Assembly (NCBI RefSeq): GCF_024127895.1
Contig: NZ_JAMYBK010000017.1
Coordinates: 50,674 to 114,673, forward strand
Direction: 5' to 3'
DNA from: Pseudomonas guariconensis
Lineage (GTDB): Bacteria; Pseudomonadota; Gammaproteobacteria; Pseudomonadales; Pseudomonadaceae
Length of the DNA: 64,000 nucleotides
Each line of letters starts with the position of its first letter. The stretch's first letter is position 1. Shown here in pieces: positions 25,664 through 33,573 of the stretch. The position numbers and the translations under genes were made by a program. Under the pieces are notes generated by a model. It searched no databases. It was given only the letters and a program-made list of their open reading frames with translations, and was not told where the DNA came from.

Positions 25664-26077
25664 ATGCGCCAGCCCATGATGCTGATCGCCCTCAGTGCAC
25701 TGGGGGCCTGCGCCAGCCCCTTGCCGCCCGTCGACCCCAAGCAAGCCTGGATCGACCTCTACACCATCACCCCCGGCAGGACCATCATGGCAGACCGCCT
25801 GGACGGCAAGCGCCTCGATGATGGCCGCTATTTCCAGGTCACCCCTGGCCGGCACGAGCTGGTAGTGCGCTTCGACTACGAAGTGTATGCGGGCGGCTTC
25901 ACGACAGACCCGACCGAACGCACCTGCTACCTGACCGTGCGCTACGACGGCTTCAAGGCCGGAGAGCGCTACCGCCTGGAGGCACGGGCCCCGGTGATGC
26001 AACCGCAGGTGCTGCTGTTCGACGCCAGCCGCAAGGTGGTGGTGAACGAGCCCAGCGAAGTGTTCTGCATCCCCTGA
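25664..26077 (+). CDS. Small lipoprotein, tandem paralog 2
   Basis: 137-aa putative lipoprotein, lipobox ALGACA. It shares with the preceding gene DPKQAWIDLY, DDGRYFQVTPGRHELVVRFDYEV, a central cysteine (ERTCYLTVRYDGF) and GERYRLEARA. Both carry a cysteine at the centre and one near the C-terminus, a plausible disulfide. GGGAG lies 10 nt before the ATG. Tandem duplication is evident from equal length and aligned motifs. Function unknown. Confidence 0.8.
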   Translation: MRQPMMLIALSALGACASPLPPVDPKQAWIDLYTITPGRTIMADRLDGKRLDDGRYFQVTPGRHELVVRFDYEVYAGGFTTDPTERTCYLTVRYDGFKAGERYRLEARAPVMQPQVLLFDASRKVVVNEPSEVFCIP

Positions 26078-26083
26078 CGACGG

Positions 26084-26266
26084 GGCTGCCTTGCAGCCCA
26101 TCGCCGGCAAGCCGGCTCCCACAGGGTACCTGTTGTGCTTTCGGTCGTTCTCGCAGCCCGAAGGGTTGGGGTAACCGCCCACAGCACACTCTGCGTACCG
26201 CAGATGTGTGAGCACCACTGGCACCCTGTGGGGGCTTGCCGGCGATGGAGCGCGAAGCGGCCCCAA
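26084..26266. repeat. Inverted REP pair with about 100-bp spacer
   Basis: One REP core CATCGCCGGCAAGCCGGCTC at about 26099 and an opposite copy GAGG-less GGGGCTTGCCGGCGATGG at about 26230, each with GGCTGCCTTGCAGCC- or CGAAGCGGCCCC-type tails. The spacer (26128-26224) holds no gene. The pair lies between convergent genes (lipoprotein paralog 2 and DUF1161). Confidence 0.8.
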
Positions 26267-26276
26267 GTAGCCCGTG

Positions 26277-26510
26277 TCAGCGGTCGTTCTTCTGGTAGAT
26301 GATCTTCTTGGTACCCCCATCGCAACTGCCGACGATCATGTTCTGGTCGCGGACCTCGCTGTTGGGCACGATCTCCAGGGTATAGGACGTCACGCCGGCG
26401 GCCTGGATCTTCGCTTCGATCTCGGCCTTGAGCTCCTCGCACGGCTTGGGCGCGGCCCATGCGGTCGTGCCCAGCAGGCAAGCCAGCACGACGGTTGCAA
26501 CGCGGATCAT
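26277..26510 (-). CDS. DUF1161 family periplasmic protein, copy 1
   Basis: 77-aa secreted protein with signal peptide MIRVATVVLACLLGTTAWA, then KPCEELKAEIEAKIQAAGVTSY, EIVP and a C-terminal VGSCDGGTKKIIYQ. The conserved cysteine pair (PCEEL, GSCDGG) and length define DUF1161. A second copy lies at 28274-28495. The role is unknown; family members are small stress-associated envelope proteins. Confidence 0.85.
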   Translation of the reverse strand: MIRVATVVLACLLGTTAWAAPKPCEELKAEIEAKIQAAGVTSYTLEIVPNSEVRDQNMIVGSCDGGTKKIIYQKNDR

Positions 26511-26582
26511 GGAACGGCTCCTGAAAAGGCAGTCGGGCTGCCAACGCTGGTTAGACTACAGGAAACCGTCCCCGTTGCGCCG

Positions 26583-27008
26583 CTAGGAGAGCAGGGTGGC
26601 GTCCAGGCTGATCTTCGCGTTCAACACCTTGGAAACCGGGCAGCCGGCCTTGGCCTTGTTGGCGATCTCCTGGAACTGCGCGTCGCTGGCCCCAGGCACC
26701 TTGGCCTTGAGGGTCAGGTGCACGGCTGTGATAGCGAAGCCGTCTGGCTGCTTGTCGAGGCTGACCTCGGCGATGGTATCGATACGCTCCGGGGTCAGCC
26801 CCGCCTCGCCCAGCATCATCGACAGGGCCATGGAAAAGCAGCCGGCATGGGCCGCCCCGATCAGTTCCTCCGGATTGGTGCCGGGCGAGCCTTCGAAACG
26901 GGTGTTGAAACCATACGGGTTCTGCTTGAGCGCACCGCTCTCGGTGGACAACAAGCCCTTGCCGTCCTTCAGACCGCCTTGCCAGATCGCCGATGCTGTC
27001 TTTTTCAT
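26583..27008 (-). CDS. osmC: OsmC family peroxiredoxin-like protein
   Basis: 141-aa OsmC/Ohr-fold thiol hydroperoxidase, cytoplasmic. The two redox cysteines are in AHAGCFSMALSMMLGEAG and KAGCPVSKVLNAKI. Typical OsmC segments are SAIWQGGLKDGKG and FNTRFEGSPGTNPEELIGAAH. It is divergent from the monooxygenase gene (157 bp gap). OsmC enzymes reduce organic hydroperoxides and are induced by osmotic or stationary-phase stress in relatives. Confidence 0.93.
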   Translation of the reverse strand: MKKTASAIWQGGLKDGKGLLSTESGALKQNPYGFNTRFEGSPGTNPEELIGAAHAGCFSMALSMMLGEAGLTPERIDTIAEVSLDKQPDGFAITAVHLTLKAKVPGASDAQFQEIANKAKAGCPVSKVLNAKISLDATLLS

Positions 27009-27164
27009 GATTGCCTCCTGGTCATGAGGTAGGTATGCCTATGGGTTCAGAGGCCAACACCCTCCGGCAAGTTCAGATCGGTCCCACACCTGGCATTGAA
27101 TCTGCCGGATATGCCCATACAGAGTCGAAAAGGCCTCTGGCCAACCACTGCTGCGGAGGCTCCG

Positions 27165-28169
27165 ATGACGCACCTGCGTGACCTGAAGATTTCCACCCTC
27201 GACCTGGTACCGGTGCGCGCCGATACAGGCCCGGCGCAGTCGCTACGCAACGCCCTGGACCTGGCACGCCATGTCGAGCGCTTCGGCTACCACCGCTTCT
27301 GGGTCGCCGAGCACCACAACATGGACGGCATCGCCAGTTCCGCCACCGCCGTGCTGATCGGCTACCTGGCCAACGGCACCTCGACCATCCGCCTCGGGGC
27401 CGGCGGCGTGATGCTGCCCAACCACGCACCCCTGGTGATCGCCGAACAATTCGGCACCCTGGCCAGCCTGTACCCGGGGCGTATCGACCTGGGCCTGGGG
27501 CGTGCGCCAGGCGCCGACCAGATGACTGCCCGCGCCCTGCGCCGCGAGCGCTCCGGCAGCGCCGACGACTTCCCCGACGACGTGGAAGAGCTGGTGCGCT
27601 ACCTGGGCCCGCGCACCCCGGAGCAGAAGGTCATCGCCGTGCCCGGCCACGGCACCGAGGTGCCCATCTGGCTGCTCGGCTCCAGCCTGTTCAGCGCCCA
27701 GTTGGCCGGCATGCGCGGCTTGCCCTACGCCTTCGCCTCGCACTTCGCGCCGCGCTACCTGCACGAGGCGATCCGCATCTACCGCGATCACTTCCAGCCC
27801 TCGGCCGTGCTGGACAAGCCCTACGTGATGCTCGGCGTGCCCATGGTGGTGGCCGAAACCGACGAAAAGGCCGAATACCTGGCCACCTCGGTGTACCAAC
27901 GCATCCTCGCGCTGATTCGCGGGCAGAGCCTGATGCAGCGCCCACCAGTGCCGAGCATGGACGGCCTGTGGCTGCCCCACGAACGCGACGCGGTGGGCAG
28001 TTTCCTGGGCCTGGCGATGATCGGCAGCCCACAGAAAGTGCGGGCCAAGGTGGAGGTGTTGCTGGAACAGACCGCAGCGGATGAGCTGATCTTCACCTGC
28101 GACCTGTTCGAGCATGCGGACCGGGTACGGTCATATGAGCTGATGGCGCAGGCGCTGAAAGCCGAGTGA
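27165..28169 (+). CDS. LLM class flavin-dependent oxidoreductase
   Basis: 334-aa bacterial luciferase-like monooxygenase (TIM barrel, FMN-dependent). Characteristic blocks are FWVAEHHNMDGIASSATAVLIGYLA, RLGAGGVMLPNHAPLVIAEQFGTLASLYPGRIDLGLGRAPG and PIWLLGSSLFSAQLAGMRGLPYAFASHF. The substrate is unknown. GGAGG directly precedes the ATG at 27165; an in-frame ATG at 27096 has no SD. It is flanked by two DUF1161 genes and osmC. A REP pair follows the stop. Confidence 0.9.
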   Translation: MTHLRDLKISTLDLVPVRADTGPAQSLRNALDLARHVERFGYHRFWVAEHHNMDGIASSATAVLIGYLANGTSTIRLGAGGVMLPNHAPLVIAEQFGTLASLYPGRIDLGLGRAPGADQMTARALRRERSGSADDFPDDVEELVRYLGPRTPEQKVIAVPGHGTEVPIWLLGSSLFSAQLAGMRGLPYAFASHFAPRYLHEAIRIYRDHFQPSAVLDKPYVMLGVPMVVAETDEKAEYLATSVYQRILALIRGQSLMQRPPVPSMDGLWLPHERDAVGSFLGLAMIGSPQKVRAKVEVLLEQTAADELIFTCDLFEHADRVRSYELMAQALKAE

Positions 28170-28173
28170 GGGT

Positions 28174-28270
28174 AGGGGCAAGCCCGCTCCCACAGCGGCC
28201 TGGGCCGCTCTTGAAATCGGCGCCAAGCCTGTGGGAGCCGGCATGCCGGCGATGGGCTGTAAAGCAGCCC
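28174..28270. repeat. REP pair after the LLM oxidoreductase gene
   Basis: A degenerate REP (GGGGCAAGCCCGCTCCCACAG) faces an opposite copy (CTGTGGGAGCCGGCATGCCGGCGATGGG) with a GGGCTGTAAAGCAGCCC tail, about 20-30 bp apart. It sits between convergent genes. Confidence 0.75.
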
Positions 28271-28273
28271 TGC

Positions 28274-28495
28274 TCACTCACGGCGGTAGATGATTTCCTT
28301 GGTCCCGCCCTCGCAGCTGCCGATCACCTTGCCACCGCCAGCGCCCTTGTCGACGATCTCCAGCACATAGCCGGTGACGCCCTTGGCCTGGAGCTTGGCA
28401 TCGATCTCGGCCTTGAGTTCTTCGCACGGCTTGCCCACGGCCAGCGCACTGCCGGCCAGTGCCATCAGGCACACCACCCCTAGCAGTCTGTTCAT
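28274..28495 (-). CDS. DUF1161 family periplasmic protein, copy 2
   Basis: 73-aa secreted protein: signal peptide MNRLLGVVCLMALAGSALA, then VGKPCEELKAEIDAKLQAKGVTGYVLEIV and IGSCEGGTKEIIYRR. It closely follows copy 1 in pattern, so this is a recent-looking paralog pair separated by osmC and the LLM gene. The start MNRLL is preferred over an upstream in-frame ATG (28522), which would spoil the signal peptide. Confidence 0.85.
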   Translation of the reverse strand: MNRLLGVVCLMALAGSALAVGKPCEELKAEIDAKLQAKGVTGYVLEIVDKGAGGGKVIGSCEGGTKEIIYRRE

Positions 28496-28605
28496 CGATC
28501 GCTTTTCCTTGTTCAGACCCACAGCGTAAAGGGCGCCAATTCACGACTGGCACCCTGGAAGACGCTTCACCCATCGCCCCGGGACACGCCATCCCGGCGC
28601 TGTTT

Positions 28606-28821
28606 TCAGCTATTGGCGATGCGGAAGCCCACCTTCAACGTGACCTGGAAATGCGCGGCCTGGTTGTCGCGGATGTGCCCGCGGGTATCGATCACCTCGA
28701 ACCACTCCAGGTGCTTGATGCTCTTGCCGGCTTCGGCCAGGGCATTGTTGATCGCCTCTTCGATGCTGGTGGTCGAGGAACCGACCAGCTCGATCTTCTT
28801 GTAGGTGTGATGATCGGACAT
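28606..28821 (-). CDS. Dodecin
   Basis: 71-aa small flavin-binding protein that forms dodecamers and stores or buffers flavin. The full family pattern is present: HTYKKIELVGSSTTSIEEAINNALAEA, SIKHLEWFEVIDTRGHI (the Trp stacks the flavin) and HFQVTLKVGFRI. GGAG lies about 8 nt before the ATG. Monocistronic and divergent from the DUF883 gene. Confidence 0.95.
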   Translation of the reverse strand: MSDHHTYKKIELVGSSTTSIEEAINNALAEAGKSIKHLEWFEVIDTRGHIRDNQAAHFQVTLKVGFRIANS

Positions 28822-28971
28822 GAGCACTCTCCTTGGATGTCTGAGATTGAGCCTAGCAGCGCAGGCCCGGTTTACCTGCGAGCAATCGCCAACGACGAAA
28901 GTTCGATCGCACTTTCGCCATGCCGCGCAGTCGCAACCCTTACCACCCCTACCCAGCGAAGGAGAGTCGAC

Positions 28972-29295
28972 ATGGCCCGCAATGCGTTGCGCAAAACATC
29001 CCTGGAAAGCATGGAAGCCGAGATCGAAAGCCTGCTCAAGACCCTGGAAAACCTCAAGCACGACGCCTCGGAGGAGTCGCAGAAAAGCATGAAGGCCATC
29101 CGCAGCAATGCCGAGAATGCCCTCAAGCATTCGCGCAGCCTGCTCAGCGATGCCTACGAGGAAGTGAAGACCCGCACCCGGCAGACCGGCCTTGCGACCC
29201 GCGACTACGCCCAGGAACATCCCTGGACCACCGCCGGGGTCGCCATCGGCGCCCTCGGCCTGCTGGCCGCCTGGCTGATGTGCAAGCGCAACTAG
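28972..29295 (+). CDS. DUF883/ElaB/YqjD family membrane-anchored protein
   Basis: 107-aa protein: a long charged helix (about 10-75, SLESMEAEIESLLKTLENLKHDASEE...) then a C-terminal membrane anchor (TTAGVAIGALGLLAAWLMCKRN) with the typical AQEHPWTTAGVA motif. E. coli YqjD and ElaB of this family bind ribosomes at the inner membrane in stationary phase; whether this one does is unknown. GGAG lies before the ATG. The stop overlaps the trpI stop by 4 bp (convergent). Confidence 0.88.
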   Translation: MARNALRKTSLESMEAEIESLLKTLENLKHDASEESQKSMKAIRSNAENALKHSRSLLSDAYEEVKTRTRQTGLATRDYAQEHPWTTAGVAIGALGLLAAWLMCKRN

Positions 29296-30188
29296 GCGGT
29301 TTGCCGCTCCAACTCGTTGCGCAGCCATTGCGCCAACTGCCCGGCGCGCCCGTCCGCGGCGCGCCGGGGCACCCACAGCGCCAGCGCCGCGCGGGTGGGG
29401 GAGAAGCCCCAGGGCGCGCTCAAACGCCCGGCGCGCAGGTCGTCCGCCACCAGCGGCTGTGGCGCGATGGCCACGCCCAGCCCGGCGACTGCAGCTTCCA
29501 ACAGGTAATACAGGTGCTCGAACGCCTGGCCGAACGTCAACGCGGCAGGCTCCAGCCCTTGCGAGGCGGCCCATGTCGGCCACGCCTGGGGGCGCGAGGT
29601 GGTGTGCAGCAAAGGCTCGTCCAGCAAGGCCCTTGCCGGTGCGTGGCGCAACCGTTCGAAGCCGCTGTACAAGGGGCTCAGCACCGGCCCGATGCGCTCC
29701 TCGGCCAGTACATGGACGTGCATGTCCGCAGGCCACGGCGGCTCGGCATAGACCAGCAGCGCATCCAGCCCAGGACGGCGCGGGTCGAGGTCGCCTTCGC
29801 CTGCCGAGAGGTGCAGGCGCAGTTCCGGCAGGTCTGCCTGGAGCCGTCCGAGCCGTGGGATGAACCAGCGTGCCAGCAGGCTGCCCGAGCAACCGAGGAC
29901 GAAGGGGGCCTCGCCGACATCGCGGCTGAGTTCCACGCAGACCCCGCGCAAGCGGTCGAACGCCTCGCCACTGGCATCGCGCAGGCGAATCCCGGCATCT
30001 GTGAGTTTGATGCCGCGCCCATCCTTGACGAACAGGGCCACGCCCAGGTGCTCCTCGAGCACCTTGATCTGCCGACTGACAGCCCCATGGGTGACATGCA
30101 ACGCTTCGGCCGCCAGGCTGACGCTGTTCAGCCGGGCAGTCGCCTCGAAGGCTCGCAGGGCATTGAGGGGCGGAAGGTCCTGGCGCAT
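29292..30188 (-). CDS. trpI: LysR-type activator of trpBA
   Basis: 298-aa LysR regulator with an N-terminal helix-turn-helix (PPLNALRAFEATARLNSVSLAAEALHVTHGAVSRQIKVLEEHLG) and a C-terminal effector domain. It is divergent from trpBA with 107 bp between starts. This arrangement is diagnostic for TrpI of pseudomonads, which activates trpBA in response to indoleglycerol phosphate. Family identity is read from the sequence; the effector comes from established knowledge of TrpI. Confidence 0.93.
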   Translation of the reverse strand: MRQDLPPLNALRAFEATARLNSVSLAAEALHVTHGAVSRQIKVLEEHLGVALFVKDGRGIKLTDAGIRLRDASGEAFDRLRGVCVELSRDVGEAPFVLGCSGSLLARWFIPRLGRLQADLPELRLHLSAGEGDLDPRRPGLDALLVYAEPPWPADMHVHVLAEERIGPVLSPLYSGFERLRHAPARALLDEPLLHTTSRPQAWPTWAASQGLEPAALTFGQAFEHLYYLLEAAVAGLGVAIAPQPLVADDLRAGRLSAPWGFSPTRAALALWVPRRAADGRAGQLAQWLRNELERQTA

Positions 30189-30295
30189 GACGTGTGAGTT
30201 TTCCTGACAGGTTGGCGCAATCTTATCGGTTTTCAGCCGGGCATGTCGTGGGTAGAGTAAAGCCCATCAACCACAAATCACGCCCTGGAGCGCCC
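30189..30295. promoter_or_regulatory. trpI-trpB divergent control region
   Basis: This 107-bp spacer must contain the trpI and trpBA promoters and the TrpI operator. An AT-richer patch at about 30199-30235 is the best candidate for overlapping promoter and operator. GGAG at about 30287 is the trpB ribosome site. I did not find a clean T-N11-A palindrome by eye. Confidence 0.45.
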
Positions 30296-31513
30296 ATGAC
30301 CCAGACCCAATACCGCGCCGGCCACGATGCCAACGGCCTGTTCGGCTCGTTCGGCGGCCGCTACGTGGCCGAGACCCTGATGCCGCTGGTGCTGGACCTG
30401 GCCCGCGAGTACGAAGCGGCCAAGGCCGACCCCAAGTTCCTCGAAGAGCTGGCCTACTTCCAGCGCGACTACATCGGCCGCCCCAACCCGCTGTACTTCG
30501 CCGAGCGCCTGACCGAGCACTGCGGCGGCGCGAAGATCTTCTTCAAGCGCGAAGAACTCAACCACACCGGCGCGCACAAGGTGAACAACTGCATCGGCCA
30601 GGTCCTGCTGGCCAAGCGCATGGGCAAGAAGCGCCTGATCGCCGAGACCGGCGCCGGCATGCACGGCGTGGCCACTGCCACCGTGGCCGCGCGCTTCGGC
30701 CTGCCCTGCGTGATCTACATGGGCGCCACCGACATCGAGCGTCAGCAGGCCAACGTGTTCCGCATGAAGCTGCTGGGCGCCGAGATCGTCCCGGTCACCG
30801 CTGGCACCGGCACCCTCAAGGACGCCATGAACGAGGCCCTGCGCGACTGGGTCACCAACGTCGAGGACACCTTCTACCTGATCGGCACCGTGGCCGGCCC
30901 GCACCCGTACCCGGCGATGGTCCGCGACTTCCAGTCGATCATCGGCAAGGAAACCCGTGCCCAGTTGCAAGAGAAGGAAGGCCGCCTGCCCGACAGCCTG
31001 ATAGCCTGCGTCGGCGGCGGCTCCAACGCCATGGGCCTGTTCCATGACTTCCTCGACGATGCCAGCGTGCAGATCATCGGCGTCGAGGCCGGTGGCCACG
31101 GCGTGCATACCGACAAGCATGCCGCCAGCCTCAACGGCGGCGTCCCGGGCGTGCTGCACGGCAACCGCACCTACCTGCTGCAGGACGAGGACGGCCAGAT
31201 CACCGACGCCCACTCGATCTCCGCCGGCCTGGACTACCCCGGCATCGGCCCGGAGCACGCCTACCTGCACGAAGTGAAGCGCGTCGAGTACGTCAGCATC
31301 ACCGACGACGAAGCCCTCGACGCCTTCCATGCCACCTGCCGCCTGGAAGGCATCATCCCGGCCCTGGAGAGCTCCCATGCCCTGGCCGAGGCGATCAAGC
31401 GCGCACCGAACCTGCCCAAGGACCACCTGATGGTCGTGTGCCTGTCGGGCCGCGGCGACAAGGACATGCAAACCGTGATGAACCACATGGCCGCCCAGGA
31501 GAAACAGGCATGA
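30296..31513 (+). CDS. trpB: Tryptophan synthase beta subunit
   Basis: PLP enzyme joining indole and serine to make tryptophan, 405 aa, in the alpha2-beta2 complex with TrpA. The PLP lysine is K95 in LNHTGAHKVNNCIG. Other motifs are AETGAGMHGVATATVAARFG and the phosphate loop CVGGGSNAMGLFHDF. GGAG precedes the ATG. The stop overlaps the trpA start (ATGA), giving coupled expression. Confidence 0.98.
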   Translation: MTQTQYRAGHDANGLFGSFGGRYVAETLMPLVLDLAREYEAAKADPKFLEELAYFQRDYIGRPNPLYFAERLTEHCGGAKIFFKREELNHTGAHKVNNCIGQVLLAKRMGKKRLIAETGAGMHGVATATVAARFGLPCVIYMGATDIERQQANVFRMKLLGAEIVPVTAGTGTLKDAMNEALRDWVTNVEDTFYLIGTVAGPHPYPAMVRDFQSIIGKETRAQLQEKEGRLPDSLIACVGGGSNAMGLFHDFLDDASVQIIGVEAGGHGVHTDKHAASLNGGVPGVLHGNRTYLLQDEDGQITDAHSISAGLDYPGIGPEHAYLHEVKRVEYVSITDDEALDAFHATCRLEGIIPALESSHALAEAIKRAPNLPKDHLMVVCLSGRGDKDMQTVMNHMAAQEKQA

Positions 31514-32319
31514 GCCGTCTTGAACAACGTTTCGCCGAGCTGAAGGCCGAGGGCCGCTCCGCGCTGGTCACCTTCATCACCGCTGGCGACCCGGGCTACG
31601 ACGCCTCCCTGGCGATCCTCAAGGGCCTGCCAGAAGCCGGTGCCGACGTGATCGAACTGGGCATGCCGTTCACCGACCCGATGGCCGACGGCGTGGCCAT
31701 CCAGCTCGCCACCCTGCGCGCCCTGGAAGCCGGCCAGACCCTGGCGAAAACCTTGCAGATGGTCCGCGAGTTCCGCACAGGCAACCAGGCCACGCCGATC
31801 GTGCTGATGGGCTACTACAACCCGATCCACCGCTTTGGCGTGGAGAAGTTCGTGGCAGAGGCCAAGGACGCTGGCGTCGATGGCCTGATCATCGTCGACC
31901 TGCCGCCCGAGCACGACGCCGAGCTGGCCACCCCGGCCCAGGCCGCGGGCATCGACTTCATCCGCCTGACCACCCCGACCACCGACGACGCCCGCCTGCC
32001 GCGCGTGCTGGAGCGCAGCTCCGGCTTCGTCTACTACGTCTCGGTGGCAGGTGTGACGGGTGCAGGTTCGGCGACCACCGAACACGTCAACGAGGCGATC
32101 GCCCGCCTGCGCCGCCATACCGACCTGCCGATCAGCGTCGGCTTCGGCATCCGCACGCCGGAGCAGGCCGCAGCCATCGCCAGGTTGTCCGATGGCGTGG
32201 TGGTAGGGTCGGCGCTGGTCGACAAGATCGCCCAGGCAAACGATGCCGACCAGGCCGTGAAAGACGTATTGGGCCTGTGCGCCCAACTGGCCGAAGGCGT
32301 ACGCTCGGCCCGCACCTGA
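31510..32319 (+). CDS. trpA: Tryptophan synthase alpha subunit
   Basis: TIM-barrel enzyme that cleaves indoleglycerol phosphate to indole, 269 aa. Catalytic E49 (ADVIELGMPFTDPMADG) and D60 are present, with FITAGDPGYDASL and the phosphate site GVTGAGS and SVGFGIRTPEQ. It is translationally coupled to trpB. A REP-like double hairpin follows the stop. Confidence 0.98.
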   Translation: MSRLEQRFAELKAEGRSALVTFITAGDPGYDASLAILKGLPEAGADVIELGMPFTDPMADGVAIQLATLRALEAGQTLAKTLQMVREFRTGNQATPIVLMGYYNPIHRFGVEKFVAEAKDAGVDGLIIVDLPPEHDAELATPAQAAGIDFIRLTTPTTDDARLPRVLERSSGFVYYVSVAGVTGAGSATTEHVNEAIARLRRHTDLPISVGFGIRTPEQAAAIARLSDGVVVGSALVDKIAQANDADQAVKDVLGLCAQLAEGVRSART

Positions 32320-32328
32320 GCTTCGCGG

Positions 32329-32368
32329 CCCATCGCCGGCTTGCCGGCGATGGGCTGCAAAGCAGCCC
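32329..32368 (+). terminator. Double hairpin after trpBA
   Basis: A 12-bp perfect arm CCCATCGCCGGC-TT-GCCGGCGATGGG, made from a REP core, is followed at once by GGGCTGC-AAA-GCAGCCC. There is no clear U-tract. It lies between the convergent trpA and DOPA dioxygenase genes and probably serves as terminator or 3' end protector for both. Confidence 0.6.
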
Positions 32369-32375
32369 CTGGCCC

Positions 32376-32705
32376 TCAAGTGAAGATCGACAGATCCAAC
32401 GGCCGCACCGCCCCCATCCAGATCGCATGGTCCCGGTGATCCGCCAGCTCATCCCCGGTCAGAGGATGCAGGAACACCACCAACCCCCGCCGATGCAGCG
32501 CCAGCCAAGGCAGCACCACGCCGATCACCTCCGGCCCGAAGGCCAGTTGGCAGCTCCAGTCCGGGTGCGGCCCGACCGGCTTCTGGTGCATGCGCCCCAT
32601 GGTCACAGGGAACAGTTGCGACGCTTGCTCACACAGCTCCCGGGCCTGGGCCTGGGTGCTGGCGTCGTAGTACACGTGGGCGTGATACCCCTTGATCCTC
32701 TGCAC
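32376..32705 (-). CDS. DOPA 4,5-dioxygenase family protein
   Basis: 109-aa small ring-cleavage dioxygenase-family protein (PF08883 type) with the conserved histidine pattern GYHAHVYYD, GPHPDWSCQLAF, WLALHRRGLVVFLHPLTGDELADHRDHAIWMG. The start is GTG with AGGAG 7 nt upstream, giving MQRIKGYHAHV; longer upstream frames lack family similarity. The bacterial substrate is not established. Single gene, divergent from the NAD(P)-binding protein gene. Confidence 0.85.
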   Translation of the reverse strand: MQRIKGYHAHVYYDASTQAQARELCEQASQLFPVTMGRMHQKPVGPHPDWSCQLAFGPEVIGVVLPWLALHRRGLVVFLHPLTGDELADHRDHAIWMGAVRPLDLSIFT

Positions 32706-32783
32706 GATAACTCCTGAATAACAACGAACCCGGCGCATGGCGCGCAGTCCAACGATCACCCGACCCGCAAAGGGAGCGATCCG

Positions 32784-33401
32784 GTGAAGAATGCCGAAAC
32801 CCCAGTGTTCAAGCTGGCCCTGTTCGGCGCCGAAAGCAGCCTGGGCAGCGCCCTGGCCGTCGAGCTGCTGTCGCGCCAGCACGAAGTCATCGCGGTGGTC
32901 GATGACCTCAACCGCCAGGCACCGCGCCCCGGCCTGCACTTCAAGATAGGCGGGCTGGGCAATGCCCACCAGGCCGAGCAGAGCGTCGCCGGCGCTTCGG
33001 CGGTGATCGCCCTGGTGTCGGCCCTCGCGCCCGGCGACCTGCCGACCCAACGGCAGATGACCGAGGCCCTGGTGGCCGGCCTGTCACGCACGACTATACG
33101 CCGCCTGCTACTGGTGGGCGATTTCGATGTGCTGGACGAGCCAGCAAAGCATAGCGACGAGCAACGTGAGTGCGTCGACCAGATCGTCGACCTGCTGCAA
33201 CGCAGCACGCTGCGCTGGACGCTGGTCAATGCGCCGGAGGAAGTGCCTGGGCTGGGGATCGAACATTTTCGCCATACCGAGGGCACGCTGGAGCCTGGGC
33301 TGGCCGGGCCTTTGCTGCGATTGGCGCGGATCGCGGCGGGGATGGTCGATGCCCTGGAGCTGAACTTGCACCAGGGTGAGCATCTCAACTTCGTCCCCTA
33401 G
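32784..33401 (+). CDS. NAD(P)-binding Rossmann protein (atypical SDR)
   Basis: 205-aa atypical short-chain dehydrogenase/NmrA-like protein. The dinucleotide site is FGAESSLGSALAVELLSRQHEVIAVV, followed by VAGASAVIALVSAL and RRLLLVGDFDVLD. The usual SDR Tyr-x3-Lys is not seen, so catalysis is uncertain. The start is GTG with AGGGAG 6 nt upstream. A CTGGGGC...GCCCCAG hairpin (33406-33427) follows. Confidence 0.8.
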   Translation: MKNAETPVFKLALFGAESSLGSALAVELLSRQHEVIAVVDDLNRQAPRPGLHFKIGGLGNAHQAEQSVAGASAVIALVSALAPGDLPTQRQMTEALVAGLSRTTIRRLLLVGDFDVLDEPAKHSDEQRECVDQIVDLLQRSTLRWTLVNAPEEVPGLGIEHFRHTEGTLEPGLAGPLLRLARIAAGMVDALELNLHQGEHLNFVP

Positions 33402-33573
33402 TGCGCTGGGGCCGCTTCGCGCCCCAGGATCGAAACCCACCGCTCAATTATCTGGCTAAAACATAACCCCAGCTAATCCCAGCCATTGCCCACCATGGGC
33501 TTTACCCCTGATACCCACGGCTTCATCCTCGTTCGCAAGCGGTTCCCATAACCTTCAACGATGGAAGCCAACC

